Shown here: piece after piece, positions 27,101 through 36,000 of the stretch | Numbering within the stretch: the stretch's first letter is position 1 | Layout: the number at the start of each line of letters is the position of its first letter | From: Candidatus Poribacteria bacterium | Lineage (GTDB): Bacteria; Poribacteria; WGA-4E; WGA-3G | Length of the DNA: 64,000 nucleotides | Reading direction: 5' to 3' | Assembly: GCA_022821725.1 (NCBI GenBank) | Contig: JAJEDB010000126.1 | Location: forward strand, 1-64,000 | Translations under genes and position numbers: made by a program | The notes under the pieces: generated by a model | Told to the model about the DNA's origin: nothing | The model's database searches: none | The model's input: only the letters and a program-made list of their open reading frames with translations

Positions 27101-27224
27101 GAACCGCGCAGATGATGAGACGTATATCGTGGATCTGATTCGGAAGGTTATCAGTGTGAGTCTGGAGACGGTGGAGATTGTTGAGGGATGGTCAGAATTG
27201 GATACTGGTGGGGAGGAATCATAA
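24141..27224 (+). CDS. Type ISP/IIG restriction-modification enzyme (fused nuclease and N6-adenine methyltransferase)
   Basis: A 1027-residue single-chain restriction-modification protein. The N-terminus (about 1-150) has a PD-(D/E)XK-like nuclease core, with Asp in YVDGMLTDNDFG and RGYWEAKDL carrying E-x-K. A helical spacer follows (about 150-290). The methyltransferase domain (about 300-560) has motif I DPFVGTGNF and motif IV NPPYN of gamma-class N6-adenine enzymes. The C-terminal 400 residues form the target-recognition region, ending with DFLTLSGIPAEAFQYRLGNRSALEWVVDQY, here cited by position around residues 950-980. Start is GTG with AGGAGGA 10 bases upstream. The stop overlaps the next start (TAATG), coupling it to a TPR membrane protein. 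No helicase domain of full ISP enzymes was recognised. Confidence 0.85.
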   Translation: MRTIKPTHKPIKTFYAELKQYESLGATNETEVRLAFATLLQHYARQSNLTLICEKSLRTPQNRTIYVDGMLTDNDFGLPRGYWEAKDLHDNLTTAVRQKFDAGYPQDNILFTTQERAILYQDRQEVMRVDIADPEAFIRMLHAFFSYQQADIANWERAVVEFKDKVPALGKRAAALIRKEEDTNARFQEAFTDFHRHCQETINPNLAKPAVEEMLIQHLLTEEIFSTVFDNRDFTRRNIIAREIENVIDALTERAYNRAEFLRELSPFYSAIQRAAATFIDFSQKQHFLNTVYEQFFQGFSVKVADTHGIVYTPQPIVNFMVKSTSHLLETEFGRSLSDTGVHLIDPFVGTGNFVVRLIQEISKTALKAKYSDELHCNEVLLMPYYIASMNIEHEFYVATKQYQPFDNLCLVDTFDLTTERQLSMFARENTRRVEKQKQTEMFVVIGNPPYNARQMDENDANRNRKYPELDKQIQETYAQASSATNKTSLYDPYVKAIFWALDRIEGEGIVAYVTNHNFITGQAFDGMRKHLSEACDAIYLLDLGGNVRKGHAGNSNVFDIQVGVSINLFVKKGQQQSKSADIFYNGETAEMNKDATFEFLDTCEHVGNVNWQTIQPDARQTWLTEGLREDFETFLPMGSKQAKTAKGEVSGVIFHQFSSGVKTNRDAWAINFNRDTLTKNVQRMIEVYNAQVFKWQGIADKSGIDIDDFVEYDDAKISWSRDLKAKLGRGKIAEYDEHKVRTCLYRPFSKRKIFFDRTLNDVVYVFPSIFPTPEVEAENQIICVNVSREKPFTCLITDCIPEHIMTGGFGSAGQHFPFYIYDEDGTNRRENITDWALAQFREHYRDEEISKWDIFHYTYAFLHHPAYRERYQVNLRRDLPHIPFAPKFWEFVKAGRRLAEIHIHYEDQPQYKLDLIETPDMPLEWRVEQMRFSKDKTQIKYNDFLTLSGIPAEAFQYRLGNRSALEWVVDQYRVKTDRRSGIVNAPNRADDETYIVDLIRKVISVSLETVEIVEGWSELDTGGEES

Positions 27225-30058
27225 TGGATATAAAAATTGGAATTATAGCGGTTGTGTTGGCGTTAGGTGTGATATGTGCTGGAGAGTTGATGATATTGCC
27301 TGCACAAAATTCGACGGGACCTGCAACCCAGCAAACGCAACCTCTGAATGATGCCTCAGAAGGGAAAGTTTCAACAGAAACATCTCGGGATCCTATTACT
27401 CAGCAAAAGCAAGTGCCAAATGATACAATGGGAGAAAAAACATCTACCGGTATCGATATATTTGGTGTTCATATTGAGCTTAAGATCACATTGGGCACAC
27501 TCATTTTTTGTATTATTGGGTTCCTTACTCTTGTTTTTGCGATACTTCGCTTTTTTTTCGGCGATAAGACACGACCCCAAAAACCACCGGCGTTGGCAAC
27601 AATTGAAGTAGTGAGTAAACCCGAGAATGCTGGTATTGAAGTAATAAGTAAACCCGAGAATGCTAATGAGATTGAGGAATACATCAAAGCAATTGAGCGA
27701 AACCCTAAAGCCACTCTTGCAGAAAAAGCTATAGCTGACGCGTATGTGTTGCAGCGAGGCGAAAAAATTAAGGAAGCCATTGAGAAGTGGTGTTCCATTG
27801 CTAACATCGCGGCAGGAAATGATAAAGCGGTGGCATTTCGAGCTTGGGCAGCAGCAGGTTTTCTCTATATCAATGAACGTATGGGGACGGAGGCACTCGC
27901 TGCCTTAGACAAAGCACTTAATTTGAAACCAGATTCCGCTGAAATTTACAACGGTAGAGGGGTGGCAGAGTTCCTACTTGAGAACTATCACAATGTGCTT
28001 GCAGACTGCGATGAGGCAATTCGGCTGAAACCTGATTATGCCGAAGCTTACAATACCCGCGGTACTGCAAAGTTGCATCTTAGAGAATATCAAGATGCTA
28101 TAGCAGATTATAGTACAGCGATTAAATTAAAATCTGATCATGATAGTGCCCATGGTAATCGCGGTGCAGCTAAGATGTGCCTTGGGGAATACAAAGATGC
28201 TCTTGCTGACCTTAACAAAGTCATTCGGATGAAACCCGACGACCCTGGGACCTATAACAATCGCGGTATTGTACACACAAATTCTGGCAACTACGAAGAG
28301 GCCATCAATGATTTCAATAAAGCAATTGAGTTGAGACCCGACGACCCTGGGACCTATAACAATCGTGGAACCACACATTTAGCCCTCCGCAACTACGAAG
28401 AGGCCATCAATGATTTCAATAAAGCAATTGAGTTGAGACCCGACGACCCTGGGACCTATAACAATCGCGGTGTTGCACACAAAGATTCTGGCAATCACGA
28501 GGCTGCGATTGCAGATTATGATAAAGCGATTGAACTGAAGCCAGATGATGCGGGTGCCTATAACAATCGTGGAATCACAAATTTAGCCCTCCGCAACTAC
28601 GAGAATGCCCTTGCTGACCTAAATGAGGCGATCCGATTGAATCCAGACGATGTTCAATACTATAACAATCGCGGAAGGATAAACAAAGACGCTGGCAATC
28701 ACGAGGCTGCGATTGCAGATTATGATAAAGCGATTGAACTGAAGCCAGATTATGTGGATGCCTATGACAACCGAGGGAATGCAAACGGAGAAGTCGGAAA
28801 CCACCAAGCCGCTATTGACGATTACAACAAAGCGATTGAACTGAAGCCAGATTATGCGGGTGCCTATAACAACCGAGGGAACATAAATCAAGATATGGGC
28901 AACTACGAGGCTGCGGTTGCAGATTACGATAAGGCGATTGAATTGGACCCTGGTTATATTGGTGCTTATAGAAATCGAAAGGATGTTGAGTTTGCTCTTG
29001 GACAATATGAGTCGGTTGTTGTTACCTATAGCGAGATAATTCGCCTAAATCCAGATGATGCGGGTGCCTATAACAATCGTGGTGCAGTAAAGTGGGCTCT
29101 TGGGAACTACGAAGCTGCGGTTGCAGATTATACTAAGACAATTGAATTGGAACCCAATGATGCGGGTGCCTATAAAAATCGTGGCACAGCAAAGGTGTCT
29201 CTTGGTAACTACGAGGCTGCGGTTGCAGATTATGATAAGGTGATTGCATTACGTCCCAATGATGCTGATGCCTATAACGAGCGCGGCGTTATAAAGTGTC
29301 AACTTCAACAATATGAAGAAGCCATCGCTGACTTTGATGAGGCAATTCGCATAAGTCCAGATGTTACTGTCCCCTATCAAAATAGGGCAAATATAAAGTT
29401 CGTAATGGAAAATTTTGAAGCTGCAATTGCGGATTATGACAAGGTGATTCAGTTGGATCCAGATTCCGCACAAGCTTACGAAAACCGAGCGAAAGCAAAG
29501 AGCATGTTAGGACAACACGAGGCAGCAATTGCGGATTATGACAAGGTGATTCAGTTAAATCCTGATTGCGTAGAGGCTTACGGAAAACGAGCAATGGCAA
29601 AGATCATGTTAGGACAACGCGAGACAGCAATTGCGGATTATGACGAGGTGATTCGCCTTTATCCGAATTCAGCCGCTGCTTATAGGAACCGTGGAAATCT
29701 TAAAATTGGGCTTTGTCTTCAAAGTGCCATTGAAGATTATGATACGGCAATTCGCCTCAACCCAAGTGACGCTACTGTTTACCAAAGCCGAGCAACAGCG
29801 AAATGGTTCAACAACCAGTCTGATGAAGCACTTCTTGACCTAAATGAAGTTATCCGGCTCGAACCTGATTCTGCAAGTGCTTTCGTATCTCGAGGAGACA
29901 TCAAAACTTTCCTACTTCGGATTAATGAAGCGAGAGCGGATTACCAAACTGCCCTGGAATTAGCTGAACAGCAAAATAACACCGCACTAAAAACTGATAT
30001 AGAAGAAAAACTCCAGCAATTCAACAATTCAACCTCGCAAACTGATGAAACACAATAA
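27224..30058 (+). CDS. Membrane-anchored protein with about 21 tetratricopeptide repeats
   Basis: A 944-residue protein. The N-terminus has one hydrophobic segment (IGIIAVVLALGVICAGELM) and a second at about residues 86-110 (LGTLIFCIIGFLTLVFAILRF), followed by a basic linker and about 21 TPRs of 34 residues from residue 200 to the end (typical unit AYNNRG...AIADYDKAIELKPD, cited in parts). The repeats are expected to be cytoplasmic or periplasmic depending on topology. ATG 27224 is chosen because GAGGAA precedes it and it overlaps the stop of the restriction-modification gene as TAATG. The physical coupling suggests a role with that system. Some repeats are identical at DNA level, indicating recent duplication. 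Confidence 0.85.
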   Translation: MDIKIGIIAVVLALGVICAGELMILPAQNSTGPATQQTQPLNDASEGKVSTETSRDPITQQKQVPNDTMGEKTSTGIDIFGVHIELKITLGTLIFCIIGFLTLVFAILRFFFGDKTRPQKPPALATIEVVSKPENAGIEVISKPENANEIEEYIKAIERNPKATLAEKAIADAYVLQRGEKIKEAIEKWCSIANIAAGNDKAVAFRAWAAAGFLYINERMGTEALAALDKALNLKPDSAEIYNGRGVAEFLLENYHNVLADCDEAIRLKPDYAEAYNTRGTAKLHLREYQDAIADYSTAIKLKSDHDSAHGNRGAAKMCLGEYKDALADLNKVIRMKPDDPGTYNNRGIVHTNSGNYEEAINDFNKAIELRPDDPGTYNNRGTTHLALRNYEEAINDFNKAIELRPDDPGTYNNRGVAHKDSGNHEAAIADYDKAIELKPDDAGAYNNRGITNLALRNYENALADLNEAIRLNPDDVQYYNNRGRINKDAGNHEAAIADYDKAIELKPDYVDAYDNRGNANGEVGNHQAAIDDYNKAIELKPDYAGAYNNRGNINQDMGNYEAAVADYDKAIELDPGYIGAYRNRKDVEFALGQYESVVVTYSEIIRLNPDDAGAYNNRGAVKWALGNYEAAVADYTKTIELEPNDAGAYKNRGTAKVSLGNYEAAVADYDKVIALRPNDADAYNERGVIKCQLQQYEEAIADFDEAIRISPDVTVPYQNRANIKFVMENFEAAIADYDKVIQLDPDSAQAYENRAKAKSMLGQHEAAIADYDKVIQLNPDCVEAYGKRAMAKIMLGQRETAIADYDEVIRLYPNSAAAYRNRGNLKIGLCLQSAIEDYDTAIRLNPSDATVYQSRATAKWFNNQSDEALLDLNEVIRLEPDSASAFVSRGDIKTFLLRINEARADYQTALELAEQQNNTALKTDIEEKLQQFNNSTSQTDETQ
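28288..28469 (+). repeat. Tandem duplication of one TPR unit at DNA level
   Basis: A stretch of about 78 bp starting CAACTACGAAGAGGCCATCA at 28288 recurs identically at 28390, a spacing of 102 bp that equals one 34-residue TPR. Another identical unit occurs near 28492 and 28696, a spacing of 204 bp. Confidence 0.75.
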
Positions 30059-30077
30059 ACAGAGATAGGAGTAAGCA

Positions 30078-31019
30078 ATGTTAACGGCCGAGTTGATGGA
30101 GAATCATCTCTTGCTCACAGATATAGTGCCAAGTATGCCCCAATTATTAGATAACGCTAAACCGCTACAAACGCGCATATCCGAATCGGCTGCATCTCCG
30201 CCCTACCCCGAAACTGCTTACCAGTGGTTAGTGGAGGTCTTAGATGGATTAATCGATTTCGGACAACGGCACGGGCATTACGGTGTTATCAACTTGAGTG
30301 AAGGCGAGTATCAGTGGCTGGACGGTGTATTAGAAGAATTAATCTATTCAGTTGGTGAGAATGAGAACCATCCCTTAGCACCACTGATGGAATTCATTAT
30401 TCGGCTCATTGCCAACTATGAGGATAAATACGTTCCACGACTGACAGAACTGTTTCCCGAATTAGCAGAGGAGACACCTATTAAAAAAACGAACGAAAAC
30501 AGCAACCCGCCCCCTTACGCTTCAGAACTCAGTGATAGCGAACTTGCTGCGAACGGATTCTTCTCAATCGGTTGTCTTTTCTCAGAAGGAGGGAACGCTG
30601 TAAAAGCACGCGCTGCCTACGACACGGCTATTCGGTTACAACCAGACTATGCCGAAGTTTACAATAACCGAGGCAATATCAAAAATGGATTAGGCTCTTA
30701 TGATACTGCCCTTGACGATTACGAGGAGGCGATTCGACTCAAGCCAAATTTTGCTGAAACCTACAGTAACCGAGGAACTGCAAAGTTCAGACTCGGCAGG
30801 CACGCTGCGGCTCTCACCGACCTAAATGCGGCTCTCTGTTTGCAACCTGGTCTTATGGATGCTTACGTCAATCGCGGGATAATAAAGATAGGTTTGATCA
30901 ATATTGAAGAGGCAGAATCGGATTTTCAGATTGCATTGGAACTGGCAGAGCAGCGCGGAGATAATAACATCAAAGCCTTCGTTGAAGCGCAGCTTCAGCA
31001 ACTCAACACCACAAAATAG
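30078..31019 (+). CDS. TPR-repeat protein with N-terminal helical domain
   Basis: A 313-residue soluble protein. Residues about 1-150 form a helical domain without a recognised family (two related stretches, YQWLVEVLDGLIDFG and YQWLDGVLEELIYSVG, suggest an internal duplication). Residues about 165-300 hold four TPRs (for example AEVYNNRGNIKNGLGSYDTA). It starts 19 bp after the large TPR gene and has GATAGGAG before the ATG, so it is probably the third gene of the restriction-modification transcript. No enzymatic motif is seen. Confidence 0.78.
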   Translation: MLTAELMENHLLLTDIVPSMPQLLDNAKPLQTRISESAASPPYPETAYQWLVEVLDGLIDFGQRHGHYGVINLSEGEYQWLDGVLEELIYSVGENENHPLAPLMEFIIRLIANYEDKYVPRLTELFPELAEETPIKKTNENSNPPPYASELSDSELAANGFFSIGCLFSEGGNAVKARAAYDTAIRLQPDYAEVYNNRGNIKNGLGSYDTALDDYEEAIRLKPNFAETYSNRGTAKFRLGRHAAALTDLNAALCLQPGLMDAYVNRGIIKIGLINIEEAESDFQIALELAEQRGDNNIKAFVEAQLQQLNTTK

Positions 31020-31243
31020 TGTAAATTAAATTGGCTTGTCGTTTATCAGCGGGATCGAAAGTGCTCAACTTTTGATATGTTTTCCCTCCTACAATAAACA
31101 CCTCCAGCTCTGGTGAGTGAACCCATAATTCAGAAATGCCTATATTCTGCCATCGTCAACACTGAGCATTACCAATCCGGTTAATTTAGCATAACGATCT
31201 TTACTTGTTTTTTCCCTAAAAACATAGTATTATTTAAGAATAT

Positions 31244-31365
31244 TAGGATTTACGCATTTCCTCTTAAAGTCCCCCTGATAAGGGGATTTAGGTGGTTAAA
31301 TTACGGAAATAACGCTTTTTTTTGATGGGATATGTCACCTTTTTACACAATTTGCGTAAGTCCTG
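31244..31365. mobile_element. MITE-like element with terminal inverted repeats
   Basis: TAGGATTTACGCA (31244-31256) and TGCGTAAGTCCTG (31353-31365) bound a 122-bp non-coding element containing a CCCCCTGATAAGGGG-like hairpin near 31273. One mismatch separates the ends from those of the element at 15065-15156. Together with the leader repeat this accounts for most of the 550-bp gap between the TPR gene and fumC; bases 31020-31243 hold nothing I can identify. Confidence 0.6.
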
Positions 31366-31427
31366 ACTAAAATTGAAAGGAGTCGAGGGAGGCGTGCGGC
31401 GAGGTGTCTTTTCATAATTAAAAAACG

Positions 31428-31570
31428 TAGCCTGCAACAATACGCAGAAATACCCCGATGAATGCCACACGCGCATTCAGCGTTGATTCGCAAAAACACG
31501 CAGGCGGGTATACGAAAAGGAACGTCTTTGGCACAACTACCCTCACCGAACCGCAAGGTAAAATTAAAAA
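31428..31570 (+). repeat. Dispersed leader repeat, copy before fumC
   Basis: The start GTAGCCTGCAACAATACGCA is followed by GAAATACCCCG, and the stretch ends in CCGCAAGGTAAAATTAAAAA (31551-31570) directly abutting the fumC ATG. The AAGG in this end supplies the ribosome binding site. Confidence 0.65.
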
Positions 31571-32959
31571 ATGCGAACGGAAACAGATAGTATGGGGACA
31601 CTTCACGTCCCAGACGACCGATATTGGGGGGCACAGACACAACGTGCACTCCAAAATTTTAAGATTGGTGAAGAACGCTTGCCACGTGCCGCGATATGGG
31701 CACTCGGGACCATCAAACAAGCCGTCGCACATGTCAACGCCGACCTCGGTTTGCTCGAAAACCGACTTGCTGAAGCCATCAGCGACGCAGCACAAGAAGT
31801 TATTGATGGAACATTAGACGATCACTTCCCGCTCCGTATTTGGCAGACAGGGAGCGGCACCCAGACGAATATGAATGTCAATGAAGTCATCTCGAATCGA
31901 GCGATCGAGATGCTTGGCGGCGAGTTGGGAAGTAAAGACCCGATCCATCCGAACGACCATGTCAATAAATCCCAATCCACAAACGATGTCTTCCCGACTG
32001 CCATCCATTTGTCAATGGTCCGGCAGATACAAGCGCATCTTTTGCCGCGTCTGACACGGCTGCAGTCGGCATTTGCAGAAAAGGCAACCGCTTATGCGGA
32101 GATTGTGAAGATCGGACGCACACATCTGATGGATGCGACGCCGCTTACACTCGGACAGGAAATGAGTGCTTACACACAACAACTCGCCGCTGCAGAACAA
32201 CGCCTCAATGCGGCGCTGCCGCATCTCTCTGAACTTCCAATTGGTGGGACAGCCGTTGGGACAGGGTTGAATACACACCCGGACTATACGGAACGAGTTG
32301 TGGCGAAGTTATCAGAAACAACAGGTTATGAACTCAAGCGCGCACCGAACGCATTTGAGGCACTCGCGTGCCGAGATGCCGTTGTGAGTGCAAGTGGTGC
32401 CTTGAAAACACTGGCGGTGGCTCTGTTTAAAATTGCCAACGACATCCGATGGCTCGCTTCGGGACCTCGGTGTGGACTCGGTGAATTGCAGTTACCTGAA
32501 ATGGAACCCGGAAGCTCGATTATGCCGGGAAAGGTAAATCCGACACAGTGTGAAGCCGTCACGATGGTGTGCGCACAGGTGATGGGAAACGATACGACTT
32601 TGGCATTCGCCGGTGCCAATGGGGCATTGCAACTGAATGTATTTATGCCTGTGATGGCATATAACGCTTTACAATCTATACAACTGCTCGGTGATGCGTG
32701 TGAGTCATTCCGCGAGAATTGTGTCGAGAGCATTGTGCCGAATACTGAAACGATAGGGCGGCACCTCTCGGAATCACTGATGCTTGTAACAGCGTTGACC
32801 CCACATATTGGATATGATCAAGCGGCAAAGGTTGCGCAATATGCACATGAACACGGAAGCACACTGCGTGAGGCGGCTATTGCCCTTGAGGTGCTGAGCG
32901 GTGAAGCGTTTGATGAACTTGTGTTGCCAGCGGATATGACGCGACCGAATTTGGGTTAG
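31571..32959 (+). CDS. fumC: Class II fumarate hydratase
   Basis: A 462-residue FumC that interconverts fumarate and malate in the citric acid cycle. Diagnostic features are [13 protein letters not shown] near residue 98, [14 protein letters not shown] with the catalytic-region His, [16 protein letters not shown], and the family signature [15 protein letters not shown] with the active-site Ser loop. Length and order agree with bacterial FumC. The start lies directly after the leader-repeat end that carries the ribosome binding site. Downstream is a hairpin shared with rpoC. Confidence 0.97.
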   Translation: MRTETDSMGTLHVPDDRYWGAQTQRALQNFKIGEERLPRAAIWALGTIKQAVAHVNADLGLLENRLAEAISDAAQEVIDGTLDDHFPLRIWQTGSGTQTNMNVNEVISNRAIEMLGGELGSKDPIHPNDHVNKSQSTNDVFPTAIHLSMVRQIQAHLLPRLTRLQSAFAEKATAYAEIVKIGRTHLMDATPLTLGQEMSAYTQQLAAAEQRLNAALPHLSELPIGGTAVGTGLNTHPDYTERVVAKLSETTGYELKRAPNAFEALACRDAVVSASGALKTLAVALFKIANDIRWLASGPRCGLGELQLPEMEPGSSIMPGKVNPTQCEAVTMVCAQVMGNDTTLAFAGANGALQLNVFMPVMAYNALQSIQLLGDACESFRENCVESIVPNTETIGRHLSESLMLVTALTPHIGYDQAAKVAQYAHEHGSTLREAAIALEVLSGEAFDELVLPADMTRPNLG

Positions 32960-32971
32960 GTAGGGCAGTCA

Positions 32972-33006
32972 TAAAAAAAGTAGGGCGGGTATTGATACCC
33001 GCCCTA
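32972..33006 (-). terminator. Terminator of the rpoBC transcript (possibly bidirectional)
   Basis: A perfect 11-bp stem TAGGGCGGGTA (32981-32991) and TACCCGCCCTA (32996-33006) is followed, in the minus direction, by a run of seven T (complement of 32973-32979). It lies between convergent fumC and rpoC. Confidence 0.85.
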
Positions 33007-33012
33007 TAGTAT

Positions 33013-36000
33013 TTAATCGTCGTCACCGGCTTCGCTCATTTCTGGTTCCATGGCGGAGACCTCTAAGTTCTGGAAACTGGAGAATCCACTGCCAGCGGGT
33101 ATAAGTCTACCGAGAATAACATTTTCCTTCAGCCCGAAGAGTTTATCGGTTTGTCCACTGACAGCGGCATCCGTCAGCACCTTCGTCGTCTGCTGGAAGG
33201 AGGCAGCGGAGATGAAACTATCTGTACTCAAAGATGCCTTACTGATGCTTTGAAGAATCGGTTCACCCGCGGCAGGCATGCCACCTGTTTCTTCAATCTC
33301 ACTATTAACGCGTTCGAATTGCTTGCGTTGCACTTCATCGTTGGGATAGAAGTTTGTGTCACCCGGATCAGTAATCCGAATTTTCGTTAGCATCTGTCGA
33401 ACGATTGCCTCAACGTGTTTATCGTTAATAGTCCCCTTGCCGTAGACTTTCTGGACTTCATCGACGAGATATGACCAGACCGCCTCGTCACCCTCAACCG
33501 GTACACCTTCAATAGTCGTCCGCCCGATACTCAAAATATCGTGGGGATTGAGATAGCCATCGGTGAGAGGTTCACCGGCATGCACCCAATCACCTTCAGC
33601 GACGCGCCGCTTCTCATCGGGTATCTGGTAGAGACGACTCTGATGTCCCTCATGCTCAATGCGGTAGGCAGGAATCCCTGACTTCGTGCCAGCAGATTGG
33701 ACGTAACCTTCAATTTCAGCGATTTCTGCGGCTTCACCGCGTTTCGGACGGCGCGCTTCAAACAATTCAGTGACACGCGGAATCCCCGCAACAATGTCAA
33801 GGTTCGCTGTTCTCTCATGAAGCTCTGCCAACGTTTCTCCCTTCCGAATGCTATCCCCCTCTGTTAGAGAGAAGGAGTAACCCGTAGGAATGACATGAGG
33901 CACCCGATTCCCATCCGATGTTTCTACTTCAATGCGCATCCGTAACGACAATTCATCGACCTCGAAGCCGGGATACCGTTTCACTGCCTCATTGTAATCT
34001 TCTTCGGACAATTCGTCGCCAACAGCGTATTGGAAATGCGGATGAGAGACTTCGGTGACCGTGTGGGTTATCTGTAAATTTGCTTTGTCAAGCGCACGGT
34101 ATTCCTTTGCCGGTAGAATCGTCCCAACCTCGAGCGGTTCATCAACATCCCGCTTATCCTCAGTTACCTGATAAACCAGTTCAACATCAAACCCTTTGAA
34201 CTGGCGATGATACGACTTATATTCCTCTTCACTCAGTTCAGTCTCAACCTTCACGTCCAATTCCGGGTGATGCACGCTAACGACATGATAGAGTGATTTA
34301 ACTTTCTCCGGTAACGTAGCATCCGTCTTACGGAATGCCTTATACTCAATCTCGGTGAGACGTTGACCGGCACTTAACGCTGTCGTTCCATCTTCGATAT
34401 GGGTTACTTCATAATGACGGGCGACATCAAAGCCTTTGTACTGTCGGCGGTTTGCGGATGACTCCTTTTGTGTCAAAAGGCTACCAACTTGTAGTGGACA
34501 GTCAGAATGATTAACCGCTGTAACACGGTACATACGTTCCGCGGCAAAGCCGCCCGCGGTGCGTTTACTTTCCGAAGTCGTGAACCCCGGATAACGTTCA
34601 TCCAACTGTTTTTTTTCACTATCGCTAATCAGCTCGCTTGGCTTGAGCGGACAGTCAGGATGATAAATATGAGTGATGCGGTGGCGCAGCCTTTGAGCAT
34701 TGAAACCCGTAAACCGTTTGTGTGCCCGAGTTAAGGCTGTTTCGCTCAATTCTTCGCCTTCTGTAAAAGTGCATTCGGGATGATACACAGCCGTCACATA
34801 ATGCCGTTCAACGTCCTGTTTTTCAACTTTAAATGCGCGTTCAAGGTGTTGATACTCTGTGCGAGCATCCTCGTACTCACGAGACGTTAACGTCTGATCA
34901 GCCGTAAATTCACCAATCTCTGTATGTACAACGTAAACAGGTTTCGTCTCAACCTCAAATGGATTCAGCAACGGAGCGATTGCCTCCGGGGCAACTTCGT
35001 CGCCTACCTTAAATCCGAAATCTTTGCTGGTCCGCTTATCTATCTCGGTTATACAATATACACGATTGAAGCTGGCATCCCGGCCAGAGGCATTCGCAGT
35101 ATTCGGACTATCAGCGTCACCATTCGTGCGCTCGGAAGACGCAGTACCTGAAGTGGCTGTAAGGCTTTCAATAGCAATACGCTCGCCTGTTTCGGCATCC
35201 AAGTAATGCCATTCTCCACTCACTCCCTGCCTGACCTCTGCTCTCAATTGATCTATCTCTGCTTCGGTGAGCTGGCTGCCGACACTCAATGAAAGTTTAG
35301 GATGTTGCACTCGCGTCACTCGGTATTTTGGGGTTACAAAGCGTTGGAAGCCATATTCCATCTGTGCCTTGACGTATTCTACATGAGACAGTCGATCCCC
35401 CGGCCTCAAATCACAGTTGCTATCCAAAACCTCCGTGACGTGGTACTGCCACGTCTTCGTATCAAAGCCTTTATAGCGTTCCGTGTTTTCCGTGTACTGC
35501 TTCTCACTGAGCAGTTCACCTTCACGCAATTGACAATGCGGATGATTAACCTTCTCGACCTTATATGCTGGACCATCAAGGTTGCCTCTGTTTTCAGTAG
35601 CGATCCAGAGTTCACCCTCCTTTTCGACTTCGACCGTCCGACCGGGTTGGAAATCTCGGAAATACACGGTGCCGCTGGCTTTGGATAAAATTCTGCGCTG
35701 CCGCGCTTCTGAGACATCTTCAACAGCACCACCCGTGTGGAACGTCCGCATCGTGAGCTGCGTCCCCGGTTCACCGATAGACTGCGCAGCAATAATACCG
35801 ACGGCTTCACCAACGTTGACGAGATCATTCGTCGTTAAATCGTTACCGTAGCATTTCGCACAGACACCATCCTCGGTTTCGCACGTGAGCACAGAGCGCA
35901 CTCGCACCACGCTTATACCCGCTTCCTCAATTGCGTTCGCTTTCTCCGCGGATATGGCGGTTCCCGACGGAACAAGCAACGTTCCGTTCTCTGGATGGAA

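Noticed and set aside
27900..29900. Regularly spaced DNA repeats that could be mistaken for a CRISPR array
   Set aside because: The period is about 102 bp, in frame, with degenerate TPR codons and no unique spacers; no cas genes are present.
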